A stretch of DNA of 64,000 nucleotides, taken from positions 620,001 through 684,000 of the forward strand of contig NZ_CP108086.1 in assembly GCF_036186745.1 (NCBI RefSeq), in the 5' to 3' direction. Below, piece by piece: positions 28,523 to 41,102 of the stretch; the first letter of the stretch is position 1, and the number at the start of each line of letters is the position of its first letter. A program made the position numbers and the translations under genes. Under the pieces are notes generated by a model. The model did no database searches. It was given only the letters and a program-made list of their open reading frames with translations, and was not told the origin of the DNA. Origin of the DNA: Microbispora hainanensis. GTDB lineage: Bacteria; Actinomycetota; Actinomycetes; Streptosporangiales; Streptosporangiaceae.

Positions 28523-29679
28523 GGCACCTCGCCCACCGCGCTCAGATACTTCCTCACCTGGCGCGGAGAGACGAACGTGCCCGGCTCCCCCTCCGACCGC
28601 ACCGGCTTGGCGACCGTGACCCGGGAGATCCTGTCGTTGTCGGGATCGACGCGTACGGCGGTGTCGAGGAAGACCAGCGCGTCCGGCCGGAGCCGGTACA
28701 GCTCGGAGACGACCACCGGCGAGTGCGTGGTGAGGATCACCTGCCGCAACGGTCGTTTGGCGCTCTCCGGGTCGTTGAGATCGGTGACCCTGCCCTGGAT
28801 CCTGCGGAGTAGCTCCGCGAGGCGGCTGGGGTGCAGCCCGTTCTCGATCTCCTCGATGAGCAGCACTCCGGCGTGAGCCGGATCATGCAGCGCGGCCAGC
28901 AGCGCGATGACCCTGAGCGTCCCGTCGGACAGCAGTGTGCTGGGTATCGCCCCCTGGCCGTCCACGATGACGTCGAACGTCCATTCCTGACGCCGTTCGT
29001 CCAGGATCGGCTCGATCCCGGTGATGTCCGGGATGAGCGCCACCATGTCCACGAGGAGTTCTTCGAGCACTCCCTCCGCCTTGAGCCGCCCGAGAACGGA
29101 AGCCAGATTGCCGCCATCCGCCCGCAGTGGTCCGTGATCCGCCGCCGACGACCAGGAGCGCAAACAATCCGGCTCCACCTGGTGCATATTCCAGGCATCG
29201 ACCTCGGAATTCAGAAGCTGCACATAGCGGCTCGGATTGGACATCTCCCGGCTCAGCGCCTTCTGCGCCTTCTCGGGCTCGTGCGGAAGCCACGGGGAAA
29301 GCACTGGGAAGAAAGACTCTCGTAGCGGCCCGGCCGAGAGCGCCCAAGGCCGGGGAACGCCGTCGTCGCCGAGATCAGCACCGCTGTAGTAGAGAAACGG
29401 CAGGATGCCGTCGCCGATGTGGGTCAAAGTCCATGCTCGGATCGTGAACTCGGTCACCGGCCGGCCTTTGCTCACCCGATGGAACAGCTCATGGGGCCTT
29501 CCCCTGGAGGGGGTCAGAAGCGCCTCGGGACCCCACGCGGAATCGCGCAGATACAGGAACGCGTCCAGCAGGTTGGACTTGCCGCTGGAGTTGGGGCCGA
29601 CGAGGGCGAGGAACGGCGGCACGTCGAGCCGGAAGTCCAGGAAGGACTTGAAGCCGTCGATCTCGATGCGGGTGATCAT
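28519..29679 (-). CDS. OLD/RecF-like AAA (ABC-type) ATPase in the gat operon
   Basis: The 386-aa protein has Walker A G28-PNSSGKS-35 after ITRIEIDGFKSF, an ABC-like signature LLSDGTLRVIALL (about 249-261), Walker B VLLIEEIENGLHP (272-284) and a switch His in ILTTHSP (315-320). This is the AAA_15/AAA_21 ATPase type often paired with TOPRIM or other effectors in phage-defence loci. The ATG was chosen because the domain begins there and a GAGGAGGGG lies about 10 nt upstream. It begins 25 nt after gatA and is coupled to the TOPRIM gene. Several stretches (around 29110-29330) are less GC-rich than the flanking gat genes, which suggests acquisition. Confidence 0.85.
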   Translation of the reverse strand: MITRIEIDGFKSFLDFRLDVPPFLALVGPNSSGKSNLLDAFLYLRDSAWGPEALLTPSRGRPHELFHRVSKGRPVTEFTIRAWTLTHIGDGILPFLYYSGADLGDDGVPRPWALSAGPLRESFFPVLSPWLPHEPEKAQKALSREMSNPSRYVQLLNSEVDAWNMHQVEPDCLRSWSSAADHGPLRADGGNLASVLGRLKAEGVLEELLVDMVALIPDITGIEPILDERRQEWTFDVIVDGQGAIPSTLLSDGTLRVIALLAALHDPAHAGVLLIEEIENGLHPSRLAELLRRIQGRVTDLNDPESAKRPLRQVILTTHSPVVVSELYRLRPDALVFLDTAVRVDPDNDRISRVTVAKPVRSEGEPGTFVSPRQVRKYLSAVGEVP

Positions 29680-29704
29680 GCCGCCGTTCCCCTCCTCTCG
29701 GCGA

Positions 29705-31195
29705 CTAGAGCGCGGGCGCGCGGGACAGCAGCGGGCCGCCCCACCGGCTCTCGAATGCCTTCTCCACGGCGGCGCCGACCCGGTAGCAGCGGTCGTCGGC
29801 CAGGACCGGTGCCATGACCTGCAGTCCGACCGGCAGGCCGTCCTCGTCGGCCAGGCCGCACGGCACCGAGATCGCCGCGTTGCCGGCCAGGTTGGTCGGG
29901 ATCGTGCACAGGTCGGCGAGGTACATCGCCATCGGGTCGTCGGCCCGCTCACCGATCGGGAAGGCGGTGGTCGGCGTGGTCGGCGATACCAGCACGTCCA
30001 CCTGCTGGAAGGCCGCCTCGAAGTCCCGCATGATCAGCGTGCGGACCTTCTGGGCCTGCCCGTAGTAGGCGTCGTAGTAGCCGGACGACAGGGCGTAGGT
30101 GCCGAGCATGATGCGCCGCTTGACCTCGGGCCCGAAACCGGCCGCCCGGGTCAGGGCCATGACCTCCTCGGCGCTGCGGGTGCCGTCGTCGCCGACGCGC
30201 AGGCCGTACCGCATGGCGTCGAAGCGGGCCAGGTTGGACGAGCACTCCGAGGGCGCGATCAGGTAGTACGCGGGCAGCGCGTAGGAGAACGTCGGGCAGG
30301 AGACCTCGACGACCTTGGCCCCGAGCGACTCAAGCAGCTCGACGGCCTCGTTGAACCGGGCGAGCACGCCGGGCTGGTAGCCCTCCCCGCCGAACTCCTT
30401 GACCACGCCGACCCGCATGCCCGCCACGTCGGCGTGCCGCGCGGCCTCGACCACCGGCGGGACCGGCGCGTCGATCGAGGTCGAGTCGAGCGGGTCGTGG
30501 CCGGAGAAGGCCTCGTGCAGCAGCGCCGCGTCGAGCACGTTGCGGGCGAACGGCCCGGGCGTGTCGAGCGAGGACGCGAACGCGATCAGCCCATAGCGGG
30601 ACGAGCCGCCGTACGTCGGCTTCATGCCGACGATGCCGGTCACCGCGGCGGGCTGGCGGATCGAGCCGCCCGTGTCGGTGCCGGTGGACAGCGGCGCCTC
30701 GTAGGCGGACACCGCGGCCGACGAACCTCCGGAAGAACCGCCCGGAATCCGGGACAGGTCCCAGGGGTTGTGCGTCGGCCCGTACGCCGAGTTCTCCGTG
30801 GACGACCCCATGGCGAACTCGTCCAGGTTGGTCTTGCCGAGGATCACCAGGCCGGCCTCGCGCAGGCGGCGGGTCACGGTCGCGTCGTACGGTGGGCGCC
30901 AGCCTTCGAGGATCTTCGAGCCTGCGGTCGTCGGCATGTCGGTCGTGGTGAACACGTCCTTGTGCGCGATCGGCACCCCGGCCAGCGGCCCGAGCGTCTC
31001 GCCGGCGGCGATGCGCTCGTCGACCGAGCGCGCCTGCGCCAGCGCGGACTCGGCGTCCACGTGCAGGAAGGCGTTGACCCGGCCGTCGACCTCGGCGATC
31101 CGGTCGAGATGGGCCTGGGTGACCTCGACCGCGGTGACCTCTCGGGAGGCGACCAGCGCGCCGAGCTCGGCGGCGGTCTTGCGAATCAAGCTCAT
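29705..31195 (-). CDS. gatA: Asp-tRNA(Asn)/Glu-tRNA(Gln) amidotransferase subunit A (glutaminase)
   Basis: The 496-aa amidase-signature protein releases ammonia from glutamine. The Ser-cisSer-Lys triad is visible: Lys in PIAHKDVF (about 79), and the serines in the [12 protein letters not shown] loop and [14 protein letters not shown]. It has [16 protein letters not shown] and the C-terminal [21 protein letters not shown]. The ATG overlaps the gatC stop by 4 nt (ATGA). Length is typical. Confidence 0.95.
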   Translation of the reverse strand: MSLIRKTAAELGALVASREVTAVEVTQAHLDRIAEVDGRVNAFLHVDAESALAQARSVDERIAAGETLGPLAGVPIAHKDVFTTTDMPTTAGSKILEGWRPPYDATVTRRLREAGLVILGKTNLDEFAMGSSTENSAYGPTHNPWDLSRIPGGSSGGSSAAVSAYEAPLSTGTDTGGSIRQPAAVTGIVGMKPTYGGSSRYGLIAFASSLDTPGPFARNVLDAALLHEAFSGHDPLDSTSIDAPVPPVVEAARHADVAGMRVGVVKEFGGEGYQPGVLARFNEAVELLESLGAKVVEVSCPTFSYALPAYYLIAPSECSSNLARFDAMRYGLRVGDDGTRSAEEVMALTRAAGFGPEVKRRIMLGTYALSSGYYDAYYGQAQKVRTLIMRDFEAAFQQVDVLVSPTTPTTAFPIGERADDPMAMYLADLCTIPTNLAGNAAISVPCGLADEDGLPVGLQVMAPVLADDRCYRVGAAVEKAFESRWGGPLLSRAPAL

Positions 31196-31491
31196 TCTTC
31201 CTCCCCGAGGATCCGCGGCACGCGGAATCGGTCGTCCTCCACCGCGGGCGCGCCGGACAGGGCGCCCTCCGGCGTGAGGCCGGGCCGTACGACGTCGGGC
31301 CGGAACACGTTGGTCAGCGGAAGCGCGTGCGAGGACGGCGGGATGTCGTCGGCCGCCACCTCCGCGACACGGGCGACGGCGCCGACGATCTGGTCGAGCT
31401 GGGCGGCGAAGTGGTCGAGCTCGTCGTCGGCCAGTGCCAGCCGGGACAGCCGGGCGAGGTGAGCGACCTCATCGCGGGTTATGGCGGACAT
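31192..31491 (-). CDS. gatC: Asp-tRNA(Asn)/Glu-tRNA(Gln) amidotransferase subunit C
   Basis: The 99-aa subunit stabilises GatA-GatB. It begins [20 protein letters not shown] and contains the [14 protein letters not shown] helix and [14 protein letters not shown], both family-typical. A longer start at 31512 (MKRVRRL) is possible, but homologues begin near 31491. It is the first gene of gatC-gatA-ATPase-TOPRIM-gatB. A TAGGAT -10-like box lies about 40 nt upstream. Confidence 0.93.
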   Translation of the reverse strand: MSAITRDEVAHLARLSRLALADDELDHFAAQLDQIVGAVARVAEVAADDIPPSSHALPLTNVFRPDVVRPGLTPEGALSGAPAVEDDRFRVPRILGEEE

Positions 31492-31830
31492 GAGTCGTCG
31501 AACCCGTTTCATGATGGAGATTGGACCTACCCATCCTAGGGCTCGTCGCCGAGCGCGGCCGAACCGGCGACGGCGCGTCACATCCTCTTAACGCGACTCC
31601 CGCGCCGAGGCCGACGCCCTGCCGCGCCCTCCCCAGCGCGGGCGGGCCGGCGCGGGCGGCGCGGCGCCGACGGCCCGGCACGACAGATCAGCGCGGCTGC
31701 CCACTGTGGAGACCCACTGTGGCCGCCCAGCGCGGCTGTTCAGCGCGACGGGTTCAGCGCGACGGCAAAACGCGATCACGCAGCATGGCGGTTCGGTGCT
31801 GCCGCCCAGCGCGGCTGCCCGGAGACCCAG
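31492..31830. other. Intergenic region between gatC and the tandem repeat
   Basis: No gene is supported. The gatC promoter lies near 31530-31560 (TAGGAT on the minus strand). From about 31690 there are degenerate CAGCGCGGCTG/TTCAGCGCGACGG copies and two GGAGACCCA(C/G)TGTGG copies. These look like older relatives of the 13-bp array that follows. Confidence 0.5.
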
Positions 31831-31921
31831 TGTGGAAGCTCGGTGTGGAAGCTCGGTGTGGAAGCTCGGTGTGGCGGCTCGGTGTGGCGGCTCGGTGTGG
31901 CGGCTCGGTGTGGCGGTTCAG
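31831..31921 (+). repeat. 13-bp tandem repeat array, seven units
   Basis: Three copies of TGTGGAAGCTCGG are followed by three of TGTGGCGGCTCGG and one variant TGTGGCGGTTCAG, without spacers. The last unit overlaps the stop codon (31918-31920) of the GGDEF-EAL gene. The unit length is not a multiple of three. This is a minisatellite-like locus likely to vary in copy number. Confidence 0.9.
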
Positions 31922-34062
31922 TGGGGCGCGAGGCGGGCTCCGCCGGTCTCGCGGTCGCGGAAGGCCGCGCTGAGCCGGCCGCGCAGCCATGTGGTCGCCT
32001 CGCTCGCGGGCATGGGCTTGGCCAGCCACCAGCCCTGGCCCGCGTGGCAGCCCATCTCGCGCAGCAGCGTCGCGACCTCCGGCGACTCGACCCCCTCGGC
32101 CACCGACCTCAGCCCGAGGGACCGTACGAGGTCGATGATCGAGCGGACGATCCGCTCGTCGTCCGGCGACTCCCCGAGCCGGCGTACGAACGACGCGTCG
32201 ATCTTGACCTCGGAGACCGGGAGCCGCTGGAGCCGTACCAGCGAGGAGTAGCCGGTGCCGAAGTCGTCCAGGGCCAGCTGGATGCCGAGACCGGCCAGGG
32301 TGCGGATCGTGTCGGCGCTATAGGCCTGATCGGTCATGAGAATACGTTCGGTGACCTCCAGCCGGATGGCCTCCGGGGGCAGGTCCAGCTTCTCCAGCCC
32401 GGACTCCAGTTGCTCGGGCAGGCTCGAATCCAGCAGGTCGCGGGCCGACACGTTGACGGAGACCGGCACGTCGATCCCCGCGTGCCACCAGCGGGCCGCC
32501 TGCTGCAGCGCGTGGCCGATGACGTGCTGGGTGAGCTCGCGCATCAGGTAGGACTGCTCGGCCAGCGGGATGAACTCGGCGGGTGAGATCGGCCCGCGCA
32601 CCGGGTGCCACCAGCGCAGCAGCGCCTCGACGCTCTCGACCCTGCCGTCCTCCAGGCTCACCTTGGGCTGATAGTGGAGCTCCAGCTCGTCGGCGTCGAT
32701 CGCCCGGCGCAGGTCGCCGAGCAGGCTGAGGCGTTCCGGCGAGTTGCGGTCCTTGCCCGGCAGGTAGAACTCGACGCCCGTACGGCCCTCCTTGGCGAGG
32801 TACATCGCCACGTCGGAGCGCTGCATGAGCAGTTCGAAGTCCGGCGCGTGGTCGGGATAGAGCGCGATGCCGATCGACGCGTCGAGATCGAATGTCATCC
32901 CCTCAAGGCGTACCGGCTCGGTCAGCGCGACCCGCAGCCGCGAGGCGACCTCCCTGGCCGCGTGGGCGTCCCTGATCGACGGCAGCAGCACCGCGAACTC
33001 GTCCCCGCCGAGCCGGGCGACCACGTCGCCCGGCCGCACGCTGTGGGTGAGCCGGTGGGCCACGATCTGCAGCAGCCGGTCGCCGACCGGATGGCCGAGC
33101 GTGTCGTTGACCTCCTTGAAGCGGTCGAGGTCGAGCAGGAGCAGCCCCACCCGCTCGTGCTCGCGCGCCTCGGCCAGGGCTTCCTCAGTGCGCAGGATGA
33201 GCATCTTGCGGTTCGGCAGGCCGGTGAGCCCGTCATGGGTGGCCTGGTGGTCGCGGCGGAGCGAGAGCGTCGCGGTGAAGTAGACCGCGGCCAGCGGCGC
33301 GACGAAGAGCGGCACCAGGGCCGTGGAGTGCGCCATCACGACCACGACAAGGGGCGCGAGCCCGAGCAGCGCCCCGTAGACGAGGGCCTGCGGGCCGATC
33401 GACGCCTTCATCACCCGGGCCAGCGGCCGGCGCTCGTGCAGCGCCACCGCCTGGCAGACCAGGATCGCGCGGACCGCGAAGTACGCCGTGGCGGCCACCG
33501 CGATGGCCGGGATGTCCGCGCCGTCGGGCGTCCGGGGCGTGAGGGGCGCCGCATGCGCGCCGAACGCGGCGAAGGCCCCCGCGGCCGCCACGCAGGCCAG
33601 GGTCACCTGGGAGAGGTTGAACAGCACCCGGTGCCAGGCCCTGCGATGCACCAGCCCGCTGACCACCACGGCGACCGCCTGCATCAGCGCCGCCGTCGGC
33701 AGGCCCTGGTACATCAGCACGGCGAAGGTGAACATCGTCGATGCCGGCGTGCCCCCGACGAGCGTCGAGGAGCTGAACATGACCGGGCGCAGCTCGCCCA
33801 GCACGACCAGGACCGTCAGCATCCAGAACAGCGGAGTGCGGGCCACCTCACCCAGTTCGCCGAAGCCGAGCCGCACCTGCGCGATCACCAGCGCGGTGAC
33901 GCCGACGGCGGTGACCGCCGTGAGGTAGGCCCACAGGGGCGAGCCCGGGCGCGGTCCGGTGTCCCGGGTGTCGACGGGCGTGGACATTTCGCCCAGGTCG
34001 ACGGCGGGCAGGAGGACACGTGGCACCCCGGCAAGCGGCATAAGACCGCGTGAAAGCGTCAT
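31918..34062 (-). CDS. Membrane GGDEF-EAL protein (cyclic di-GMP turnover)
   Basis: The 714-aa protein has about eight membrane segments (about 35-270) resembling MASE-like sensors. A GGDEF domain (about 275-440) has RLGGDEFAVLL, and an EAL domain (about 450-700) has VEALLRWWHP, NVSARDLL, LALDDFGTGYSSL and VKIDASF. Both active sites look intact. Unlike the 18916-21684 protein it has no PAS domain between membrane and GGDEF. I chose the ATG at 34062 with GGGGGG about 10 nt upstream; an ATG at 34167 would add 35 residues. Its 3' end runs into the 13-bp repeat array. Confidence 0.88.
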   Translation of the reverse strand: MTLSRGLMPLAGVPRVLLPAVDLGEMSTPVDTRDTGPRPGSPLWAYLTAVTAVGVTALVIAQVRLGFGELGEVARTPLFWMLTVLVVLGELRPVMFSSSTLVGGTPASTMFTFAVLMYQGLPTAALMQAVAVVVSGLVHRRAWHRVLFNLSQVTLACVAAAGAFAAFGAHAAPLTPRTPDGADIPAIAVAATAYFAVRAILVCQAVALHERRPLARVMKASIGPQALVYGALLGLAPLVVVVMAHSTALVPLFVAPLAAVYFTATLSLRRDHQATHDGLTGLPNRKMLILRTEEALAEAREHERVGLLLLDLDRFKEVNDTLGHPVGDRLLQIVAHRLTHSVRPGDVVARLGGDEFAVLLPSIRDAHAAREVASRLRVALTEPVRLEGMTFDLDASIGIALYPDHAPDFELLMQRSDVAMYLAKEGRTGVEFYLPGKDRNSPERLSLLGDLRRAIDADELELHYQPKVSLEDGRVESVEALLRWWHPVRGPISPAEFIPLAEQSYLMRELTQHVIGHALQQAARWWHAGIDVPVSVNVSARDLLDSSLPEQLESGLEKLDLPPEAIRLEVTERILMTDQAYSADTIRTLAGLGIQLALDDFGTGYSSLVRLQRLPVSEVKIDASFVRRLGESPDDERIVRSIIDLVRSLGLRSVAEGVESPEVATLLREMGCHAGQGWWLAKPMPASEATTWLRGRLSAAFRDRETGGARLAPH

Positions 34063-34264
34063 CGGTAAGAAACCCCCCAAGAGGTCACTATGGGAGGGTA
34101 CGACCTCTGGGCCACTTCGCGAAACCGCTTGGGCACACTCCGTCACCATGATTTCTGGAGATATCACGGTCTGGCCGGAGTTGGGGTGAAAGTTTCAACT
34201 GCTCCACAGGTCCACTCCCCCGCCCGCCTGCGCCTACTAGGTTGGCCGTCCAAACAAACCCTGA

Positions 34265-35761
<1,497 letters not shown>

Positions 35762-35931
35762 TCCCCGCCGCATAGTCCAGCCGCATAGTCCAGGCGTGCC
35801 GTACGGACTCCCCACCCGTACGGCACGCCTTCGTGGGTTCCGTGTCCAGGCCGCCGTCTCCCAAGGCGCCGGGGGGCCGGGCACTCGTTGCTGACGCGTC
35901 GGCTCGGCTCCTGGCCGGACCTACAGGCGGG

Positions 35932-37002
35932 TCATTCCTCGTGGGCGCGCTCGTAGGCGAGCCGGATCTCGGGGCGGAGCCTGCCGCGATCGGACACGTC
36001 CAGGCCGTTGTTCCGGGCCCATCTCCGGATCTCCGCTGTCGTCGGGCCGTTGCTCGCGGACGGCGTGTGCCGCCGAAGGTCCGGAGCCTGCGCATCGGTC
36101 GCGGACGGCGTGTGCCGCCGAAGGTCCGAAGCCGGCGTCTCAGAAACCGGCCGCCGCGATGGGCCCGCCCCCGGCGTCTCGTACGCCTCGCCGTCTTCCG
36201 CAGGCATGATGGCCAGCGCGTACGCGGCGGCCAGGAAGCGATAGGTCCATTCCTCGGCGAGTTTCCTGGTCTCGCAGAACACGATCGGGACACCGGGGAA
36301 GGTCACTTGCAGTTCGGCGATGCCGTCGGCCACCACCGCGGGCCGGACACGGTCGAGTTTGAACACCTCCGAGTAGCGGTCCTCGACCACGACGGCGGCG
36401 CGCGGCAGCGCGGCCAACTCGGTGAGCTGGAATTTCAACCGTGAGTTGAGGAGGCTGGCCACGAGGTCGGGCAGGCTCTTGCGCTCGACGGCGGCCCATA
36501 CCCGGCCGTCTCTCTCGACCGCGTAGTCACCGGCGGGCAGGCGGCGCTTGTCGATCTGGACCTGCTGCGAGGCGAAGCGGTAACCGTACCGCTCACCGCT
36601 GTCCACGACGATCGGCAGAGCGGCGATGCCGGAGGCCCGCGCGGTCGGAGTGCGGACGCCCGGCCTGGCCTGCTTGCGCACCCGGGCCGTCTGCCAGAAG
36701 ATCGCGTCCCGCCCCCGGGCGGTGGTGTAGACGATCTGCGACCGGTTCTCCCTGCCGCGGTCGAGAACCAGGTCGATCGCGGCGCCCCGCCGTACGCACT
36801 GGCGGACCGGCACGCGCTCGATCACCTCCGGCTCGGCCGGCCACTCGTCATCGCCGGCCGGGTAGCAGTAGATCGCCCTCTCGCGGGGCCAGGTCCCGCC
36901 CGCGCGCAGCACCAGACCCGCCGCGCCCAACGGCACGCGAATCAGGTACGGCAGGCGGGAGTCGGGGTCTGGATTGCGGACGATGACGAAGTCACGCTGC
37001 AC
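35932..37002 (-). CDS. ERCC4-type nuclease domain fused to an Lsr2-like DNA-binding tail
   Basis: The 356-aa protein has a diverged N-terminal domain (about 1-125). An ERCC4-like nuclease domain (about 128-260) has PIVVDSGERYGYRF, GDYAVERDGRVWAAVERKSL (ERK-type metal site) and LAALPRAAVVVEDRYSEVF. A Thr/Ser/Pro linker has two DLRRHTPSA repeats. The C-terminal IRRWARNNGLDVSDRGRLRP (about 325-350) matches the AT-hook-like DNA-binding domain of Lsr2. ERCC4 domains cut branched DNA in XPF-type enzymes; an Lsr2 tail would add DNA affinity. The GTG start at 37002 has a moderate site. The role (repair or defence) is not known. Confidence 0.8.
   Translation of the reverse strand: MQRDFVIVRNPDPDSRLPYLIRVPLGAAGLVLRAGGTWPRERAIYCYPAGDDEWPAEPEVIERVPVRQCVRRGAAIDLVLDRGRENRSQIVYTTARGRDAIFWQTARVRKQARPGVRTPTARASGIAALPIVVDSGERYGYRFASQQVQIDKRRLPAGDYAVERDGRVWAAVERKSLPDLVASLLNSRLKFQLTELAALPRAAVVVEDRYSEVFKLDRVRPAVVADGIAELQVTFPGVPIVFCETRKLAEEWTYRFLAAAYALAIMPAEDGEAYETPGAGPSRRPVSETPASDLRRHTPSATDAQAPDLRRHTPSASNGPTTAEIRRWARNNGLDVSDRGRLRPEIRLAYERAHEE
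36054..36128. repeat. 30-bp direct repeat inside the ERCC4-Lsr2 gene
   Basis: Two perfect 30-bp copies (36054-36083 and 36099-36128), 45 bp apart, encode the duplicated DLRRHTPSA in the linker. Confidence 0.9.
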
Positions 37003-37263
37003 GCCTGCATTCTCCCTGCTCCGCCGCCCTCCTCCAGGCCTCTTTCACAATCCGCAGGAACGTCCCCGGCGGCCCACGGCGGAACGAAGCCTGAACGGTT
37101 GAGTCTCGGACGACTCGGCGGGATCACCGGCGACGGTCCCACCGATCGCCGCGGCGTCCCAGTCACGCCGAACCATGCCACCGCTTCGCCGTGGGCCGGA
37201 TGGGCTTCGTCCGCGAGGGCTGCCACCGGTTCGCGGCCGCAGTCTTCCGGGGGCATGCGCAGA

Positions 37264-38181
37264 TCAGTCGCCGGCCGGAACAGGCACCCCGGCGCCGGAC
37301 ACCCGAACCCTGGTGTCCCCGTCCCGCAACTCCACCCGCAGCAGGCCGGGCCGTCCCATGTCCACACCCTGGTGCAGGGTCAGCACGGCGCCGGGACCGG
37401 CCTTGCCGAGCTCCCGCAGGTACGCGCCGAAAGCGGCCGCGGCGGCCCCGGTGGCCGGGTCCTCCACGATCCCGCCGACGGGGAACGGATCACGCACCTG
37501 GAAGGTGTCCGCCGACTCGCGCCACACCAGTTGCAGGGTGATGAGATCCCGTTCGGTCATGTAGCGCGCCAGCCCCGGGAAGTCGTAGTCCAGATCGGCC
37601 AGGCGCTCGCGGGTGGCGGCGGCCAGGACGAGATGGCGCGACCCGGCGTACGCGATCCGCGGGGGCAGCTCGGGATCGAGCTCGTCGATCCGCCACCTCA
37701 GCGCGTCGAGCGCCTGTGCCACGTCGTCCTCGCCGACCGGCTCGACGTACGGATCCACACTGGTCAGCGTCGCCCACAGCACGCCGTCGTCGTCCGCCGC
37801 CACGTCGACGGGTACGGTTCCCGCCTTCGTCTCGAAGACCAGGCCACCCGGGCCGATCCGCTCGGCCAGCGCGACCGCGGACGCCACCGTGGCGTGCCCG
37901 CAGAACGGCACCTCCCGCTTCGGGCTGAAATAACGGACGGCGAACGTCCGGCCGGCCTCGGTGAGACGCGCGGGAGCCTCGCTCAGAAAGGCCGTCTCCG
38001 GGTGGCCCACCTCTGCGGCGACGGCGAGCATGTCCGCGTCGTCCAGACCTGCGGCGTCGAGCACCACTCCGGCCATGTTGCCGCCGGCGGGATCGGTGGT
38101 GAAGGCCGCGTAGTGCATGACTTCGGCTATGGGCATCGCAGAACTCGGCATGTCTCGGCCAACGGCAGAGCAGTTGGCCAT
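37264..38181 (-). CDS. PhzF-family isomerase-like protein
   Basis: The 305-aa protein belongs to the PhzF/diaminopimelate-epimerase fold. Visible are FTTDPAGGNMAGVVLDA, the catalytic Glu in GHPETAFLS (E62), the FCGHATVASAVAL loop and VEDPATGAAAAAFGAYL. Members isomerise small acids, and outside phenazine clusters the substrate is unknown. No other phenazine genes are nearby. The first ATG has AGGGG only 3 nt away; the true start could be at 38151 or 38133, where the domain begins. Confidence 0.85.
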   Translation of the reverse strand: MANCSAVGRDMPSSAMPIAEVMHYAAFTTDPAGGNMAGVVLDAAGLDDADMLAVAAEVGHPETAFLSEAPARLTEAGRTFAVRYFSPKREVPFCGHATVASAVALAERIGPGGLVFETKAGTVPVDVAADDDGVLWATLTSVDPYVEPVGEDDVAQALDALRWRIDELDPELPPRIAYAGSRHLVLAAATRERLADLDYDFPGLARYMTERDLITLQLVWRESADTFQVRDPFPVGGIVEDPATGAAAAAFGAYLRELGKAGPGAVLTLHQGVDMGRPGLLRVELRDGDTRVRVSGAGVPVPAGD

Positions 38182-38336
38182 GTTCCCCTGAGTGGTGGCG
38201 TTGAACTGCCTCTCCAGGAGTGCCTGGGCACGCCGGAACGGTGATCCTCAAGGCGAGGCCGGTCGTCCAGGTGCCCGCGAGGCCCGGATCCGGAGGACGC
38301 CCCTCGGTCCCGTCGGCCCTGCCTCAGTGGCTCTAC

Positions 38337-38361
38337 AAGGTGCGGCTCAATAAGGTGCGGC

Positions 38362-38364
<3 letters not shown>
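38337..38364. repeat. 13-bp repeat, period 15, at the ligA stop codon
   Basis: AAGGTGCGGCTCA occurs at 38337-38349 and 38352-38364. The second copy contains the ligA stop codon. This looks like a recent short duplication. Confidence 0.8.
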
Positions 38365-40860
<2,496 letters not shown>

Positions 40861-41102
40861 TCAGACACCCAGGGCAACCGTATCTCCGGCGACCGACAGT
40901 TCGCGATGGGCAGTGCGCGATGGGCAGGGGGCGGGAGCCGCACCGAGGACGTGGGCGACTCCCGCCGGACCGCTCGCCGAGGTGCCGCTCCAGACCCCGC
41001 GGCCCCTCGCTGCAAGAGCGATCGAGAATTACGGTAGACCGCTTGCAGCCCACTTTCATTCCCTTTTGTCCGCTGTACTCGGACCGGTCGCCACCGCCGA
41101 CG

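Noticed and set aside
31831-31921. Possible CRISPR array
   Set aside because: The 13-bp units abut without spacers and no cas genes are present; it is a tandem minisatellite.
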